64,000 nucleotides of DNA from Verrucomicrobia bacterium UBA1200 (GCA_002309765.1 DBXY01000037.1:51440-115439); one strand, 5' to 3'. Counted from the stretch's first letter, positions 15,761 through 25,312 are shown. The notes: a model not told the origin generated them from the letters alone. Made by a program: numbers and translations.

Positions 15761-17665
15761 CTATTGCCGTTCTTTATCCTTCGTTTTTTCGGTAGAAAAC
15801 ATATCGGTGATTTTTTCAACCACGCTGTGGTATGACCATTCCGGTTTCTGAAGCGTACCGGTCACTTTGAATTCCAACAGCAACTTGGTGACCGGCACCG
15901 TCACCAGACGGGTAATCTTACCCAAAATCGAGGCTTTTTTAAATATGTTCACCCGCACCAGAAAATCCAACCGGTCCTCCGGAATGTTGTAGGTACCGGA
16001 CCCGCTGATGCTGAACACCGAGCCCTCGACCAATACCGAGTCCGAGCGCAGCACGCCGTTCGTAATGGTAAAGGACATCGACCCGTTTGACTGGTCCACC
16101 AGAAACGAGACGCCCGGAACGTGTTTAGACAAATATTCGGTCAACCCCGCGAAGAGCGGCATTTGGGCAATCACCCCGCCGGACATCTCGCCTTTGCCCT
16201 CGCCGTTAACCGACCCGAGCTGATTGGTGTTCACCAACGATGACGTGGTCAGACTGCCCGAAACCACGCCTACCAATTCGTTGGTGATGCCGCTCATCTT
16301 CGCCAAATCTGCGATTGGAACGTCCTTGAGAATGAGATCGGTCAAAACTTCACAGCGGTCCGGGTCAAAGTCGGGAAAACGGAACGACACCGTGCCTTTA
16401 GCGCTGCCACCGCCCCGCGTGGTTCCGCTCACCCGGTCGAAACGCGCCGTGTAGGCATTCATCACAAATTCCGCCGAAGCCTGGCGCACCGGCAGGTTGA
16501 GGATGGTTCCGTTGCCCATCGACACTTTACCGTTAATCCAGTTTTGCACCGCGTTAGTGGATTCGGTGGCAATCGACCCGCCGCCGACAAACGTTGGCGG
16601 AGTGTCGCATTTAACGATATCCAACTCGCCGTGGTTCAATATCCCGATAATGTCAAACACGTGAGGCAGCGGCAGTGACGAGTCGGCGTCAAAGGTCAAT
16701 TTGTGATCGCTGTAACTGAGCTTCCCCTTCAATTCGCCATACTCGCCGCCTTTTGCCACCAACGGCCCGATGGTGAAATACGGTTTTCTGCTCTTCATCC
16801 CCGCGGTAAGCTCGCCCTTAAGCGACTGTACCGGCACGCCTTTGTAAACGCAGGGGTTGGGATCGTCGATGCGCAACGACAAAGTATAATCGCAGTTGGT
16901 GAGGCACACCGAAATGTCCGCCGCCGCCTGAACAGGGGGTCGAACCGACTGGAACGCATTCATCTCAAGCGCCACTTCCGGGCAGTCCAGAACCTTGGCA
17001 TCCATGATCGGCACGATGTAAGACGGCAACGCCTGTCCGGAAACATTAATGGTGAGCTGTTTTTGCAAGGCGTCAAAAAGCAACTTCCCGGTCACCCCTT
17101 CCGGGCAGTCGTTGTTGAGCCACGCCACCTTGGCTTCCGACAATTCCACCTGCCGGGAAGTCACCGTGACCACGCCATCCAAACGCGAAGCTCGAATCCC
17201 GAAGATGTCGGGATTTTCCAGCCTCAACCGGAACGGGGAGAGGTTTGGCAACTCAATATCCTGGTCTTCCTTTTCCGGTTTAGGCATCTGGTCGGGAATC
17301 TCCGGCAACAGCAACCCCTTTACGGTAACGCTGGTAATACGGTTAGTCCAGCCCAGGGACGGATCAAGCGACACGCCGAGATTGATTTCCTCAGCCGAGA
17401 CGAAACGGCTCGATGCTACCGAACCGGGGTGGATATAGACCGACGGCCTAAAAATCCGGAAACCGTCCTTCAGCGAGAATGTGGCGCGTTCGACCTTTAC
17501 CGAATAAGACTCGTTGGAAATTTTTTCGGTCATCCGGCGCAGCCATTGGCCCGGTATGCCGCGTTCGGCAATGTACAAAGCCACCGCCAACGCCAGAGCG
17601 GCGATGAAAACCAGCACCAACAAAAGTTTGAATAAAAAAACGAAAAATTTAATCAGTTTCCACAT
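15761..17665 (-). CDS. AsmA-like inner-membrane-anchored protein
   Basis: A 634-residue protein with a single N-terminal transmembrane helix (about 7-33) and a long beta-rich periplasmic part. The C-terminal third has the AsmA signature pattern: a LRSDSVLVEGSVFSISGSG element near 555-573, then LDFLVRV and LLEFKVTGTLQKPEW near the end. AsmA-like and TamB-like proteins are bridge-like carriers that move phospholipids between the membranes. Its start overlaps the end of the TPR lipoprotein gene by 17 bases, suggesting coupled expression and a joint envelope role. Confidence 0.7.
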   Translation of the reverse strand: MWKLIKFFVFLFKLLLVLVFIAALALAVALYIAERGIPGQWLRRMTEKISNESYSVKVERATFSLKDGFRIFRPSVYIHPGSVASSRFVSAEEINLGVSLDPSLGWTNRITSVTVKGLLLPEIPDQMPKPEKEDQDIELPNLSPFRLRLENPDIFGIRASRLDGVVTVTSRQVELSEAKVAWLNNDCPEGVTGKLLFDALQKQLTINVSGQALPSYIVPIMDAKVLDCPEVALEMNAFQSVRPPVQAAADISVCLTNCDYTLSLRIDDPNPCVYKGVPVQSLKGELTAGMKSRKPYFTIGPLVAKGGEYGELKGKLSYSDHKLTFDADSSLPLPHVFDIIGILNHGELDIVKCDTPPTFVGGGSIATESTNAVQNWINGKVSMGNGTILNLPVRQASAEFVMNAYTARFDRVSGTTRGGGSAKGTVSFRFPDFDPDRCEVLTDLILKDVPIADLAKMSGITNELVGVVSGSLTTSSLVNTNQLGSVNGEGKGEMSGGVIAQMPLFAGLTEYLSKHVPGVSFLVDQSNGSMSFTITNGVLRSDSVLVEGSVFSISGSGTYNIPEDRLDFLVRVNIFKKASILGKITRLVTVPVTKLLLEFKVTGTLQKPEWSYHSVVEKITDMFSTEKTKDKERQ

Positions 17666-19157
17666 TGCGGCCAGACCTTGATCGTAAACTTTTTTCTACC
17701 ATCCGCGCCTCCGGCTCGTTTCCGGTGGTCAGCAGCACATCCCGCAAATGCCACAGCAATTCCGGATCGCGGCTTTTTTTATCATTTTCCAGAGAAACCG
17801 CCTTCAGCAACAGTTGCAACGCCTCATAGACCCGGTTTTGCTTAAACCGCACCCATGCCATGGTGTCGAGGACAACCGGCGACTCGGGTTCCTCTTCCAA
17901 CGCCTGCGCCGCCAAGCGGCCGGCCAGATCCAACTCCAAATTATGCTCCGACAGCGAAAAGGCCAGATTATTCTTGGCGGTGCCGCTTTCCGGATGACGA
18001 ATAACCGCATCGCGCAGAAGCTCGATCGATTCCATCCCCCGTTCCGCCCGGCTAAGCATATCGCTTACGGCAAAGAAAAAATGTGCCGGCGGAATCTCGA
18101 AATCCTCAACCAGCTGCCGGTAAAGCGCCAACGCCCGCGACGCGCCGCGGGCGGCATGGTCGGAAAAGAAATCGACGTACGCCTCCACCATGCCCCGCTC
18201 AAGGCGGCACTCCGGCCCGCCGACCAGCGAATCAAAGTGCTTTTGCAATTCCGGGTCTTTCGCCGCCGCCAGCGCGACGGCAATCTCGCTCAACGGCAAA
18301 TAATCATCATCCGCCAGCAGAAAAGCGCGGTGGTTGCAATCCACCATGCCCCGCAAATCGCCCAGCGCCGCGCTGCAGGAAGCCGAAAGCCGGAATATCG
18401 ACGCCAGTACCACCGAGTCGCTGCCAGGGTCGCCGTACAGTTCAACGGCGAAATCGTAAAGAGATTTGGCCCGCCTGATTTCGTTCGAAGCCACACTGGA
18501 GATGGCTAAATTGTTTTCAAGCATCGGCTTAAGCTGGTCGCGCAGCAACCCGGTGCCGATTTCGGCGATTTCATTGCAGAATTCATTTTTTTCCGCGTTA
18601 TCGCAAACCGCCGATTTGGACAGGGAGAACCCATCCTTATCCAACCCCAGCTCAAACGCGGCCAGTGCCGTCGAGCGGACCAGTTGGGAATCGGGATCGG
18701 GCATCGCCCTCAACAGCCGCAAACAATGGCCGAACTTCTCCTTGTCGCGGCTCAAAAAAGCCAACTCGGTGGCGACGGTCAGCACTTCGGTATCGCAGGG
18801 ATGGCGGGAAAGAAATTCGCGGCACAACTCCCAGGCTTCCTCCGACTTCTGCCGCCGAACCAGAAAATCGCATAAAAGCAACACCGAGGCGGACCGATCC
18901 GGATCCTCGGCGATTGCCTTGCGCACCAGCGACTCCCAGCGCTCCTCCCGTTCCTTTTCGGTCAGACCGCTGTTGGCGTTGACCGTCGCCGCCTCCGCCA
19001 AAATGGCGTTAACCCTGGACTCGCGCAACTCCGACTGCTCAAGCGACAGCGTGTTTGCCGGTTCCAAAGTTCCGCAACCGGCGGATAAAAACAAAAAAGA
19101 CAAAACAAATATCCGCCCGACGGGAATTTTTTTAAAGACCAATCGGCGAATATTCAT
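17649..19157 (-). CDS. TPR-repeat lipoprotein
   Basis: A 502-residue lipoprotein: signal with lipobox LFLSAGC (Cys about 27), then almost entirely alpha-helical with tetratricopeptide-type repeats. Clear repeats are near the C-terminus (TAKNNLAFSLSEHN, then SPVVLDTMAWVRFKQNR and ALQLLLKAVSLEN). TPR lipoproteins usually scaffold envelope complexes. The ATG at 19157 was preferred to an upstream in-frame codon because the signal peptide starts there. It overlaps the AsmA-like gene by 17 bases. Confidence 0.72.
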   Translation of the reverse strand: MNIRRLVFKKIPVGRIFVLSFLFLSAGCGTLEPANTLSLEQSELRESRVNAILAEAATVNANSGLTEKEREERWESLVRKAIAEDPDRSASVLLLCDFLVRRQKSEEAWELCREFLSRHPCDTEVLTVATELAFLSRDKEKFGHCLRLLRAMPDPDSQLVRSTALAAFELGLDKDGFSLSKSAVCDNAEKNEFCNEIAEIGTGLLRDQLKPMLENNLAISSVASNEIRRAKSLYDFAVELYGDPGSDSVVLASIFRLSASCSAALGDLRGMVDCNHRAFLLADDDYLPLSEIAVALAAAKDPELQKHFDSLVGGPECRLERGMVEAYVDFFSDHAARGASRALALYRQLVEDFEIPPAHFFFAVSDMLSRAERGMESIELLRDAVIRHPESGTAKNNLAFSLSEHNLELDLAGRLAAQALEEEPESPVVLDTMAWVRFKQNRVYEALQLLLKAVSLENDKKSRDPELLWHLRDVLLTTGNEPEARMVEKSLRSRSGRNVETD

Positions 19158-19247
19158 TTTGTCTATCCTGACACAAAAAACGCGAACCCGCACGCATTAC
19201 GGCGGAAACGGGGATAAACCCGCCCGCCGAATGCAAACAGGCCATCC

Positions 19248-19337
19248 TTACTTGTTCTTGTGACGCAAGGATTTCAGGCGTTTACGGTATTTGTGCTTCG
19301 ACATTTTTGCACGGCGTTTCTTTTTGATCGAACCCAC
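19248..19337 (-). CDS. 29-residue basic AURKAIP1/COX24-type (bS22/mS38-like) ribosomal protein
   Basis: A very short frame starting GTG at 19337 with CAGGAG seven bases upstream and ending TAA at 19248. The product is 29 residues, about half of them Lys or Arg, with the family pattern of small AURKAIP1/COX24 domain proteins (KKKRRAKMSKHKYRK, then RLKSLRHK). In bacteria this domain is a tiny protein bound to the small ribosomal subunit (bS22-like), related to mitochondrial mS38. An ATG overlapping the start is out of frame, so GTG is the start. A strong terminator-like hairpin ends only eight bases before the ribosome-binding site. Confidence 0.8.
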   Translation of the reverse strand: MGSIKKKRRAKMSKHKYRKRLKSLRHKNK

Positions 19338-19350
19338 TGCATTTCTCCTG

Positions 19351-19380
19351 AAAAAAGCCCGCGCCTACCACCGGCGGGGC
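19351..19380 (-). terminator. Intrinsic terminator after hisG, abutting the tiny ribosomal protein gene
   Basis: On the minus strand the arms GCCCCGCC and GGCGCGGGC (one bulged base, loop GGTGGTA) are followed directly by six T. It lies 22 bases after the hisG stop, and its T-run runs into the CAGGAG site of the small gene at 19248-19337. It may terminate hisG transcripts or act as an attenuator for the small gene. Confidence 0.7.
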
Positions 19381-19402
19381 TGGTTAGTTCACAACAAACA
19401 GC

Positions 19403-20272
19403 CTAAAAAATCACCTTGTTGAGCGGCAACTCAATAAAACCGGTCGCGCCCGCCTCGCGCAACGGCGGGACAATGTCACGGACCACGGACTCCTCCACCA
19501 CCGTCTCAACCGCGAACCATCCCTCGTCGTTCAGCTTGTTGACGGTCGGGGCGTGCAACGAAGGCAGCACCTTAACCACCGCCTCCAACGACGCGGCAGG
19601 GACGTTCATCTTCACCAACACCCGGGATTCGGCCGCCAACGCGCCCTGAAGCAACATCGACAACTGCTCGATCTTGGCCCGCTTCACCGGATCCTCCCAA
19701 GCCTTCTTGTTGGCGATCAGCCTGGTGGTTGAGGTCAAAATGGTGTCAAGCTCGCGCAGTTTGTTCGCCCGCAGCGAAGAACCGGTCTCCGTAAGCTCCA
19801 CAATCGCGTCCACCAGTTCCGGGGCCTTAACTTCCGTGGCGCCCCAAGAAAACTCGACTTCCGCGTTCACCCCGTGCTTGGCGAGATAACGCTTGGTAAG
19901 CCCCACCGCCTCGGTGGCGATCCGCTTGCCTTCCAAATCCTTGACGCTTTGGAACGGGGAGTCGTTCGGCACCGCCAACACCCAGCGAACCGGCCGCGAA
20001 GTGGCTTTGGAGTAGCACATCTCGGCTACTTCCACCACATCCGACCCGTTTTCGTAAATCCAATCGTAACCGGTAATGCCTGCGTCCAGCAACCCCAACT
20101 CAACATAACGGGAAATTTCCTGCGGGCGAATCAGCCGGCAAGTCAAATCCTTGTCGTCCACGCTGGGCATGTACGAACGCGAAGCGGCGGAGACGTTAAA
20201 TCCCGCCTTTTTCATCATGTTGAAAGTCGCTTCCTGCAAACTTCCTTTGGGCAACCCCAAAACCACAGCCAT
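19403..20272 (-). CDS. hisG: ATP phosphoribosyltransferase, long form
   Basis: 289 residues, the length of the long, self-sufficient HisG with its own C-terminal ACT-like regulatory domain. It condenses ATP and PRPP in the first step of histidine synthesis. Visible features: LGLPKGSL at the start, the catalytic core with LLDAGITGYDWIYE, the phosphate-binding loop region ELTETGSSLRANKLRELDTI (split: ELTETGSSLRANKL), and the regulatory domain from about 215 with histidine-site elements (PSLHAPTVNKL, WFAVETVV). Long forms do not need HisZ and are inhibited by histidine. The ATG at 20272 is preferred to a TTG three codons upstream. No other his gene is nearby. Confidence 0.93.
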   Translation of the reverse strand: MAVVLGLPKGSLQEATFNMMKKAGFNVSAASRSYMPSVDDKDLTCRLIRPQEISRYVELGLLDAGITGYDWIYENGSDVVEVAEMCYSKATSRPVRWVLAVPNDSPFQSVKDLEGKRIATEAVGLTKRYLAKHGVNAEVEFSWGATEVKAPELVDAIVELTETGSSLRANKLRELDTILTSTTRLIANKKAWEDPVKRAKIEQLSMLLQGALAAESRVLVKMNVPAASLEAVVKVLPSLHAPTVNKLNDEGWFAVETVVEESVVRDIVPPLREAGATGFIELPLNKVIF

Positions 20273-20318
20273 ACCAAACAATCCTGCTATCGGTTAAAAA
20301 ATCAGGCGAATAGTGTAA

Positions 20319-20346
20319 CAAAAAGGGGCACGCTTTGCAAGCGCGC
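20319..20346 (-). terminator. Intrinsic terminator between efp and hisG
   Basis: On the minus strand GCGCGCTT (20339-20346) pairs with AAGCGTGC (20328-20335) with one G-T wobble and a three-base loop, followed by CCCC and a run of T. It lies 37 bases after the efp stop and suggests that hisG has its own promoter or is reached by readthrough. Confidence 0.6.
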
Positions 20347-20382
20347 AATTAAACTTTTTGCAAATCCGCGCCGACGGGACGG

Positions 20383-20946
20383 TTACGAACGGATCCGGTC
20401 CGAATATTCGCCGGTCCGGGTGTCGATCCGGATAATGTCGCCCTCGTTGACAAACAGCGGCACCGGCAGTTCATAACCGCCTTCGACCACCGCCGGCTTG
20501 GTGACCTTGCCGGACGCGGTGTTGCCTTTGGCCCCCACCTCGCACTTGATGACCTTGCGCTCGACCAGGTTCGGCAATTCAACCTCGATCACCTCGCCGT
20601 TGAAAAAGAGCGCGTCAACCTCCATGTCGTCCATGAGGAAATACTTCTTGTCGCCCAGCACGTCTCCAGACACCCGGATCTCTTCAAACGAGTCGTTTAA
20701 GAAGACGTATGCGTTGCCGTCCTCGTAAGAGAAGCGGATAGTGGTCTGGGAAAGCTCCGGCTTTTCAAACTTGTCGTTTGAGCGGTAACTGCGGCTCATC
20801 GTAGATCCGGTAAGCATGTTCTTGAGCTTGCAGTTGTAAATCGCCTGGCCTTTTCCAGGTTTGCTGAAATCAAAATCGGTGATAATCCACGGTTGCCCGT
20901 CGATCTCAATCTTTAGTCCCTTGCGTAAGTCTGATGCAGTGTACAT
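20383..20946 (-). CDS. efp: Translation elongation factor P
   Basis: 187 residues, the standard EF-P length, with three beta-barrel domains. EF-P enters the E site of ribosomes stalled at polyproline and stimulates peptide bond formation. The domain I loop tip is SKPGKGQA with Lys32 in the position that is beta-lysylated in the E. coli protein. The GDIIRIDTRTGEYSDRI ending is the conserved EF-P C-terminus. No modifying enzyme (EpmA, EpmB) is encoded in the window. Confidence 0.95.
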   Translation of the reverse strand: MYTASDLRKGLKIEIDGQPWIITDFDFSKPGKGQAIYNCKLKNMLTGSTMSRSYRSNDKFEKPELSQTTIRFSYEDGNAYVFLNDSFEEIRVSGDVLGDKKYFLMDDMEVDALFFNGEVIEVELPNLVERKVIKCEVGAKGNTASGKVTKPAVVEGGYELPVPLFVNEGDIIRIDTRTGEYSDRIRS

Positions 20947-21173
20947 GAATACCTCACTCGTTGAAAGAAAGTCAAATTTTATTATAATGCCGCGCCAAAG
21001 TCAATAGCGCGGTTAAGGAAAAAAACAACAGCGGAAAATCACACCTTTTTTTCGCCTACGTTCAATTTGCGCATTGCCTTGCCGACGCAAATTTGCTAAT
21101 ATTTTTACTGTTTTTTGGGGGCGCGGGAGATCCGCCGTTTTCATTTTTCGAGGTAACGTTTTCGAGGGAACCC

Positions 21174-23144
21174 ATGAATAAACTCATTACCGGTATGTTG
21201 GCTTTAAGCGCCGGAACGCTTTCCGCCGCCACCGCCGAACTGGCCCCGCAGGCTTTCCAGCGCCTTCCGCTGGGTGCGGTGCGTCCGGAAACCTGGCTGC
21301 GGAACCAGCTGGAATTGCAGGCGAAGGGACTGACCGGCAAGGCGGACGAGATTTTCGACGACATCGGCAAAAGCGACTGGCTGACCGGAAAATCGGTCGG
21401 CGGACAGTTCGCCTGGGAACGCGGACCGTATTACGCCAAGGGTATGATCGCCCTCGCCTATGTCATTGACGACGCGGAGTTGAAGGCCAAAGCCGGCAAC
21501 TGGGTGGAGAGTATGCTCAAGAGCCAGCGCCCCAATGGCGATTTCGGTCCGCGGGCGAACAACTGGTGGGCCAACATGATCGTGCTGCACTTTATGCGCG
21601 ACGTATTCGAGGTCACCGGCGACGAGCGGATTGAGCGTTTCCTGGCCCACTACTTCGAATTCCAGCTCCACGCCCTGCCCGACCATCCTCTTCTGAAGGA
21701 CTCCAACTGGGCGGCATCCCGCGGCGGCGACAATCTGGAGATCGTGCTGTGGCTTTACGAGCGCAACCACGACCCCAAACTGATGGAACTGGCCAAGATC
21801 CTTTGCGAGCAGACCGCGGACTGGGCCGGATGGTATGCCAGCATCGACCGCTACGCGACCAACTACCAGAACGACCGCTGCTACCAGAAGCATATCGTCA
21901 ATTTCAACCAGGGCATGAAGACCCCAGCGCTGAAGTGGCGCGTCACCCGCGACCCGCTGGAACGCGCCGGCTATGACAACGCCACCCGCGGCGACAGTTG
22001 GGCAATGCAGAAATGCGGCCGGGTGGACGGCATGGTTAACGGCACCGAACCGCTCACCAACCGCAGCTCCACCGAGGGAACGGAGTTGTGCGCGGTCGCG
22101 GAACGCATCCTCAGCGCGTTCACCGCGATGAGTATTTTGGGCGACGTGTCCATCGCCGACCAGATGGAAAAAATCGCCTACAATACCCTTCCCGGACAGC
22201 TTACCACCGACGGCAAGGGATTGCGCTACTACACGCTGCTCAACCAGCCGCAATGCGTCAACAAGAACCTCGGTTTCGTCTGCAACCGCGACAATAACGC
22301 CATCTGCCCCAGCCCGGAACCCGGCTACGGCTGTTGTCGCAGCAACTACCACTTCGCTTGGCCGAAGTTCGTCCAGTCGATGTGGATGGCCACCCCCGAC
22401 AAAGGTCTGGCGGCGATCGCCTATGGGCCGAACTCCGTGACCTACCCCGTGGGCAAGAAGGGCCAGACGGTAAAGATTCTGGAACAAACCAACTACCCCT
22501 TCTACGACACCGTGACTTTCAAAGTTCTGGAGGGCGAGGCTAAATTCCCGCTTCTGATGCGCATCCCGGAATGGTGCGAAGGCGCTACCGTGGCGCTGAA
22601 CGGCGGTTCCGCCAAAGCCGCCGCGCCCGGCACGTTCTACAAGCTTGAGCGCGGTTGGAAGGTCGGCGACACCGTTACCCTTAAACTCCCGATGCGCATC
22701 GAGTGTTCGCACTGGATCTTCAACTCCGTGGCGGTCCAGCGCGGCCCGCTCATTTATTCGCTTAAGATTGCCAATCCCAAGTACACCGTAACCAAGGATT
22801 GGGGAAACGGGTATGCCACCCGCGAGATTACCCCCGGCGGACCGTGGAACTACGCGCTCTGTATGCGGACGCCCGACACCATCGACGCCGAAGTGCAGAC
22901 TTCCGCCACCGTGTACGACCAACCCTTTGACCCCGACCATGCGCCAATCTGCCTGCAGGTCAAGGCTGTCCGCACCAGCGAATGCGACTGGGGCAACTTC
23001 CGCACCGACCTTCCCGGGCGCGCGGTCGATCCGCCCCCCAGCCCGATTAAGGGTCAGGGCGTCGGGCCGGTCGAAACCGTCACCCTCGTGCCAATGGGCA
23101 GTACCCAAATCCGAGTCACCCTCTTCCCATGGTTGACCATGTAA
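21174..23144 (+). CDS. Secreted GH127-family beta-L-arabinofuranosidase-like enzyme
   Basis: 656 residues starting MNKLITGMLALSAG, a signal peptide. The protein has the (alpha/alpha)6 barrel plus beta-sandwich layout of GH127 (DUF1680). The region TEGTELCAVAE near 301-310 corresponds to the E-x-C-A catalytic glutamate and zinc-binding segment, and GYGCCRSNYHFAWPKF near 384-399 carries the paired cysteines, one of which is the nucleophile in characterised members. Substrates include arabinofuranosides of plant cell-wall glycoproteins. The frame is open 27 codons upstream, but the ATG at 21174 begins the signal and is preceded by GAGGG. First gene of a run ending at 29384. Confidence 0.82.
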   Translation: MNKLITGMLALSAGTLSAATAELAPQAFQRLPLGAVRPETWLRNQLELQAKGLTGKADEIFDDIGKSDWLTGKSVGGQFAWERGPYYAKGMIALAYVIDDAELKAKAGNWVESMLKSQRPNGDFGPRANNWWANMIVLHFMRDVFEVTGDERIERFLAHYFEFQLHALPDHPLLKDSNWAASRGGDNLEIVLWLYERNHDPKLMELAKILCEQTADWAGWYASIDRYATNYQNDRCYQKHIVNFNQGMKTPALKWRVTRDPLERAGYDNATRGDSWAMQKCGRVDGMVNGTEPLTNRSSTEGTELCAVAERILSAFTAMSILGDVSIADQMEKIAYNTLPGQLTTDGKGLRYYTLLNQPQCVNKNLGFVCNRDNNAICPSPEPGYGCCRSNYHFAWPKFVQSMWMATPDKGLAAIAYGPNSVTYPVGKKGQTVKILEQTNYPFYDTVTFKVLEGEAKFPLLMRIPEWCEGATVALNGGSAKAAAPGTFYKLERGWKVGDTVTLKLPMRIECSHWIFNSVAVQRGPLIYSLKIANPKYTVTKDWGNGYATREITPGGPWNYALCMRTPDTIDAEVQTSATVYDQPFDPDHAPICLQVKAVRTSECDWGNFRTDLPGRAVDPPPSPIKGQGVGPVETVTLVPMGSTQIRVTLFPWLTM

Positions 23145-23165
23145 AAACAACAAGGAGTTAACATT

Positions 23166-24032
23166 ATGCTTTCCGGCACTTTTACCGCACTAATCACCCC
23201 GTTCAACCAAGACGGAACGGTGGATTTCAAGGCGTTGAACGATCTGGTCGAATGGCAGATCAAAAACGGCGTCGAAGGCATCTCCCCGGTCGGAACCACC
23301 GGCGAGTCGCCGACCCTTACCCCGAAAGAGCATTTGGAGGTGATCAAGGCAACGGTTGAAACCGCCGCCGGCCGGGTCAAAATTATCGCCGGCACCGGCT
23401 CCAACTCCACCGCCGAGGCGCTCGAATTCACCGCCGAAGCGAAAGAGCTGGGGGTTGACGCCACGCTTCAGGTCACCCCGTACTACAACAAGCCCAACGC
23501 GGAAGGGTTGTACCGCCATTTTTCAAAAGTCGCCGAACTCGGCGTTCCGGTGGTGCTTTACAACGTGCCCGGCCGTTCCGGCAAGGAGATCCCGCTGGAC
23601 GTGGTGGCCCGGTTGTCCGCCAACCCGATGATCGCCGCCATCAAAGAGGCGGCGGGCAGCGTGGAGCGCGTAAGCGCCATCCGAAACCTCTGCGATTTGA
23701 CGGTGCTTTCCGGCGATGACTCGCTGGCGCTCCCGATGATCAGCGTCGGGGCCAGCGGCGTTATCAGCGTGGCGTCCAACCTGATCCCCAAGACCATGTC
23801 CGACTTTATCCGCACCGCCCTCGCCGGGGATATGCCCGCCGCCCGCGAACAGCACCGGAAACTGTACCAGCTGTTCCACGATCTGTTTATCGACACCAAC
23901 CCCATCCCCGCCAAAATCGGGTTGGCGCTGATGAAGCGGATCCAGCCGGCTTTCCGTCTGCCGTTGTGCGAGCCGACAGAGGCGGTTACCGCCCAGCTCA
24001 CCAAAACCATGAAGGCATTGAATCTTATCTAA
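23166..24032 (+). CDS. dapA: 4-hydroxy-tetrahydrodipicolinate synthase
   Basis: 288 residues, standard length. DapA condenses pyruvate with aspartate semialdehyde in lysine and meso-diaminopimelate synthesis. Conserved residues are all present: GTTGES with Thr44 and Thr45, Tyr106 in VTPYYNKP, Tyr132 in LYNVPGR, and the Schiff-base Lys160 in AAIKEAAG. It starts 21 bases after the glycosidase with an AAGGAG site, and dapB follows 12 bases on. Confidence 0.95.
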   Translation: MLSGTFTALITPFNQDGTVDFKALNDLVEWQIKNGVEGISPVGTTGESPTLTPKEHLEVIKATVETAAGRVKIIAGTGSNSTAEALEFTAEAKELGVDATLQVTPYYNKPNAEGLYRHFSKVAELGVPVVLYNVPGRSGKEIPLDVVARLSANPMIAAIKEAAGSVERVSAIRNLCDLTVLSGDDSLALPMISVGASGVISVASNLIPKTMSDFIRTALAGDMPAAREQHRKLYQLFHDLFIDTNPIPAKIGLALMKRIQPAFRLPLCEPTEAVTAQLTKTMKALNLI

Positions 24033-24044
24033 CCGGAGCAGCAC

Positions 24045-24830
24045 ATGAAGATCGCGATTCTTGGGGCCGCCGGACGAATGGGGCAGTTTCTGCTCAGCAC
24101 TGCCGCGAAAACCGAAGGCTGCGAGGTGGTTGCCGCCGTGGAACGGCCCGACCATCCTTTGCTCGGCACGGCGGTAGCGGTTCCGGGCGTTCCGGCCGGA
24201 TTAACCTATTCCAGCCAATGGCCCGCCGCGGCCGAGGTGGTGATTGATTTCACCTTCCACTCTTGCGTCCCGAACAACCTATCGAACGCCGCGGCCAACG
24301 GCCAGGGATACGTTCTAGGCACCACCGGGCTTACCCCGGAAGAGCAGGAGGCGGTACACGCCGCCGCCAATACCATCCCCGTCATCTGGGCGCCCAACAT
24401 GAGCCTGGGCGTAAACCTCCTGCTGGAACTGGTGCGCCGCTCCGCCGAAATCCTCGGCCCGGAATACGACATCGAAATCGTCGAGACCCACCACCGCCTG
24501 AAAAAGGACGCCCCCAGCGGAACCGCGATCGGCCTCGCCCAAGCGGCGGCGGCCGGGCGGAAGGTTTCGCTTGACGATGTGGCTTGCTACGGCCGTCAGG
24601 GGATTGTCGGTGAACGCCCATCCGGCGAAATCGGCATCCACGCCTTGCGCGGCGGCTCGGTTGTCGGCGACCACACCGTGCACTTCATCGCGGACGAGGA
24701 ACGTATAGAAATTACCCATAAGGCTTCAAGCCGCGAAGTGTTCGCCAAAGGCGCAATCCGCGGCGCATTGTGGGTCGGCGGCAAACAACCCGGCATCTAC
24801 ACCATGCGCCACGTGCTGGGTTTTGAATGA
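24045..24830 (+). CDS. dapB: 4-hydroxy-tetrahydrodipicolinate reductase
   Basis: 261 residues. DapB reduces the DapA product with NAD(P)H. It has the N-terminal Rossmann motif ILGAAGRMG (5-13), the GTTG segment near 92-95 and the signature ETHHRLKKDAPSGTA (147-161) with the catalytic His pair and Lys. It lies directly behind dapA, and its stop overlaps the folK start by four bases (ATGA). Confidence 0.95.
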   Translation: MKIAILGAAGRMGQFLLSTAAKTEGCEVVAAVERPDHPLLGTAVAVPGVPAGLTYSSQWPAAAEVVIDFTFHSCVPNNLSNAAANGQGYVLGTTGLTPEEQEAVHAAANTIPVIWAPNMSLGVNLLLELVRRSAEILGPEYDIEIVETHHRLKKDAPSGTAIGLAQAAAAGRKVSLDDVACYGRQGIVGERPSGEIGIHALRGGSVVGDHTVHFIADEERIEITHKASSREVFAKGAIRGALWVGGKQPGIYTMRHVLGFE

Positions 24831-25312
24831 CCACCGCCGTAATAGCACTTGGAAGCAACCTCGGCGAACGCCAAGACTGGCTGGCGTTTGCCGTTGATCG
24901 TCTGTCCGCCGCCCCAGAGGTGCGGATCGTCAAACGTTCCGGCATTTTCGAGACCGATCCGGTCGGGGTGCCGGAGCAGTTCCAAGCATGTAAATTTCTA
25001 AACCAGGTGCTGTTGGTTGAAACCGGGCTCGACGCCACAACTTTCTCCCGATTGGCCCACCATATTGAGGATGAGGCGGGACGGAAACGCGGCCCCGTGC
25101 GCAACTCCCCCCGCACGCTGGATGTTGACATCATAACTTTCGGCAAGCTAATCTCTTCCGACCCAGAATTAACCCTGCCGCATCCGCGAGCCAAACAGCG
25201 CGTTTTCGTGTTGGAACCGCTATCGCAAATCGCGCCCGACTTTCGTTTCCCAGACGAACCGGACGTCACCGTAACGCAGCTGCTGGAGAAAATTAAAGGA
25301 ACCCCGGCATGA
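24827..25312 (+). CDS. folK: 6-hydroxymethyl-dihydropterin pyrophosphokinase
   Basis: 161 residues, standard for HPPK, which transfers pyrophosphate from ATP to hydroxymethyl-dihydropterin in folate synthesis. Motifs: ALGSNLGER (7-15), ETDPVGVPEQFQA (42-54), FLNQVLLVET and RTLDVDIITFG (97-107, metal-binding aspartates), then LPHPRAKQRVFVLEPL. It overlaps dapB at its start and the next gene at its end, both by ATGA. Confidence 0.93.
   Translation: MTTAVIALGSNLGERQDWLAFAVDRLSAAPEVRIVKRSGIFETDPVGVPEQFQACKFLNQVLLVETGLDATTFSRLAHHIEDEAGRKRGPVRNSPRTLDVDIITFGKLISSDPELTLPHPRAKQRVFVLEPLSQIAPDFRFPDEPDVTVTQLLEKIKGTPA

Noticed and set aside
21204..23153. 649-codon open frame antisense to the GH127 gene
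   Set aside because: It mirrors the real gene codon by codon, is His/Gly/Val-rich without motif or signal, and exists because GC-rich codon use suppresses stops on the opposite strand.
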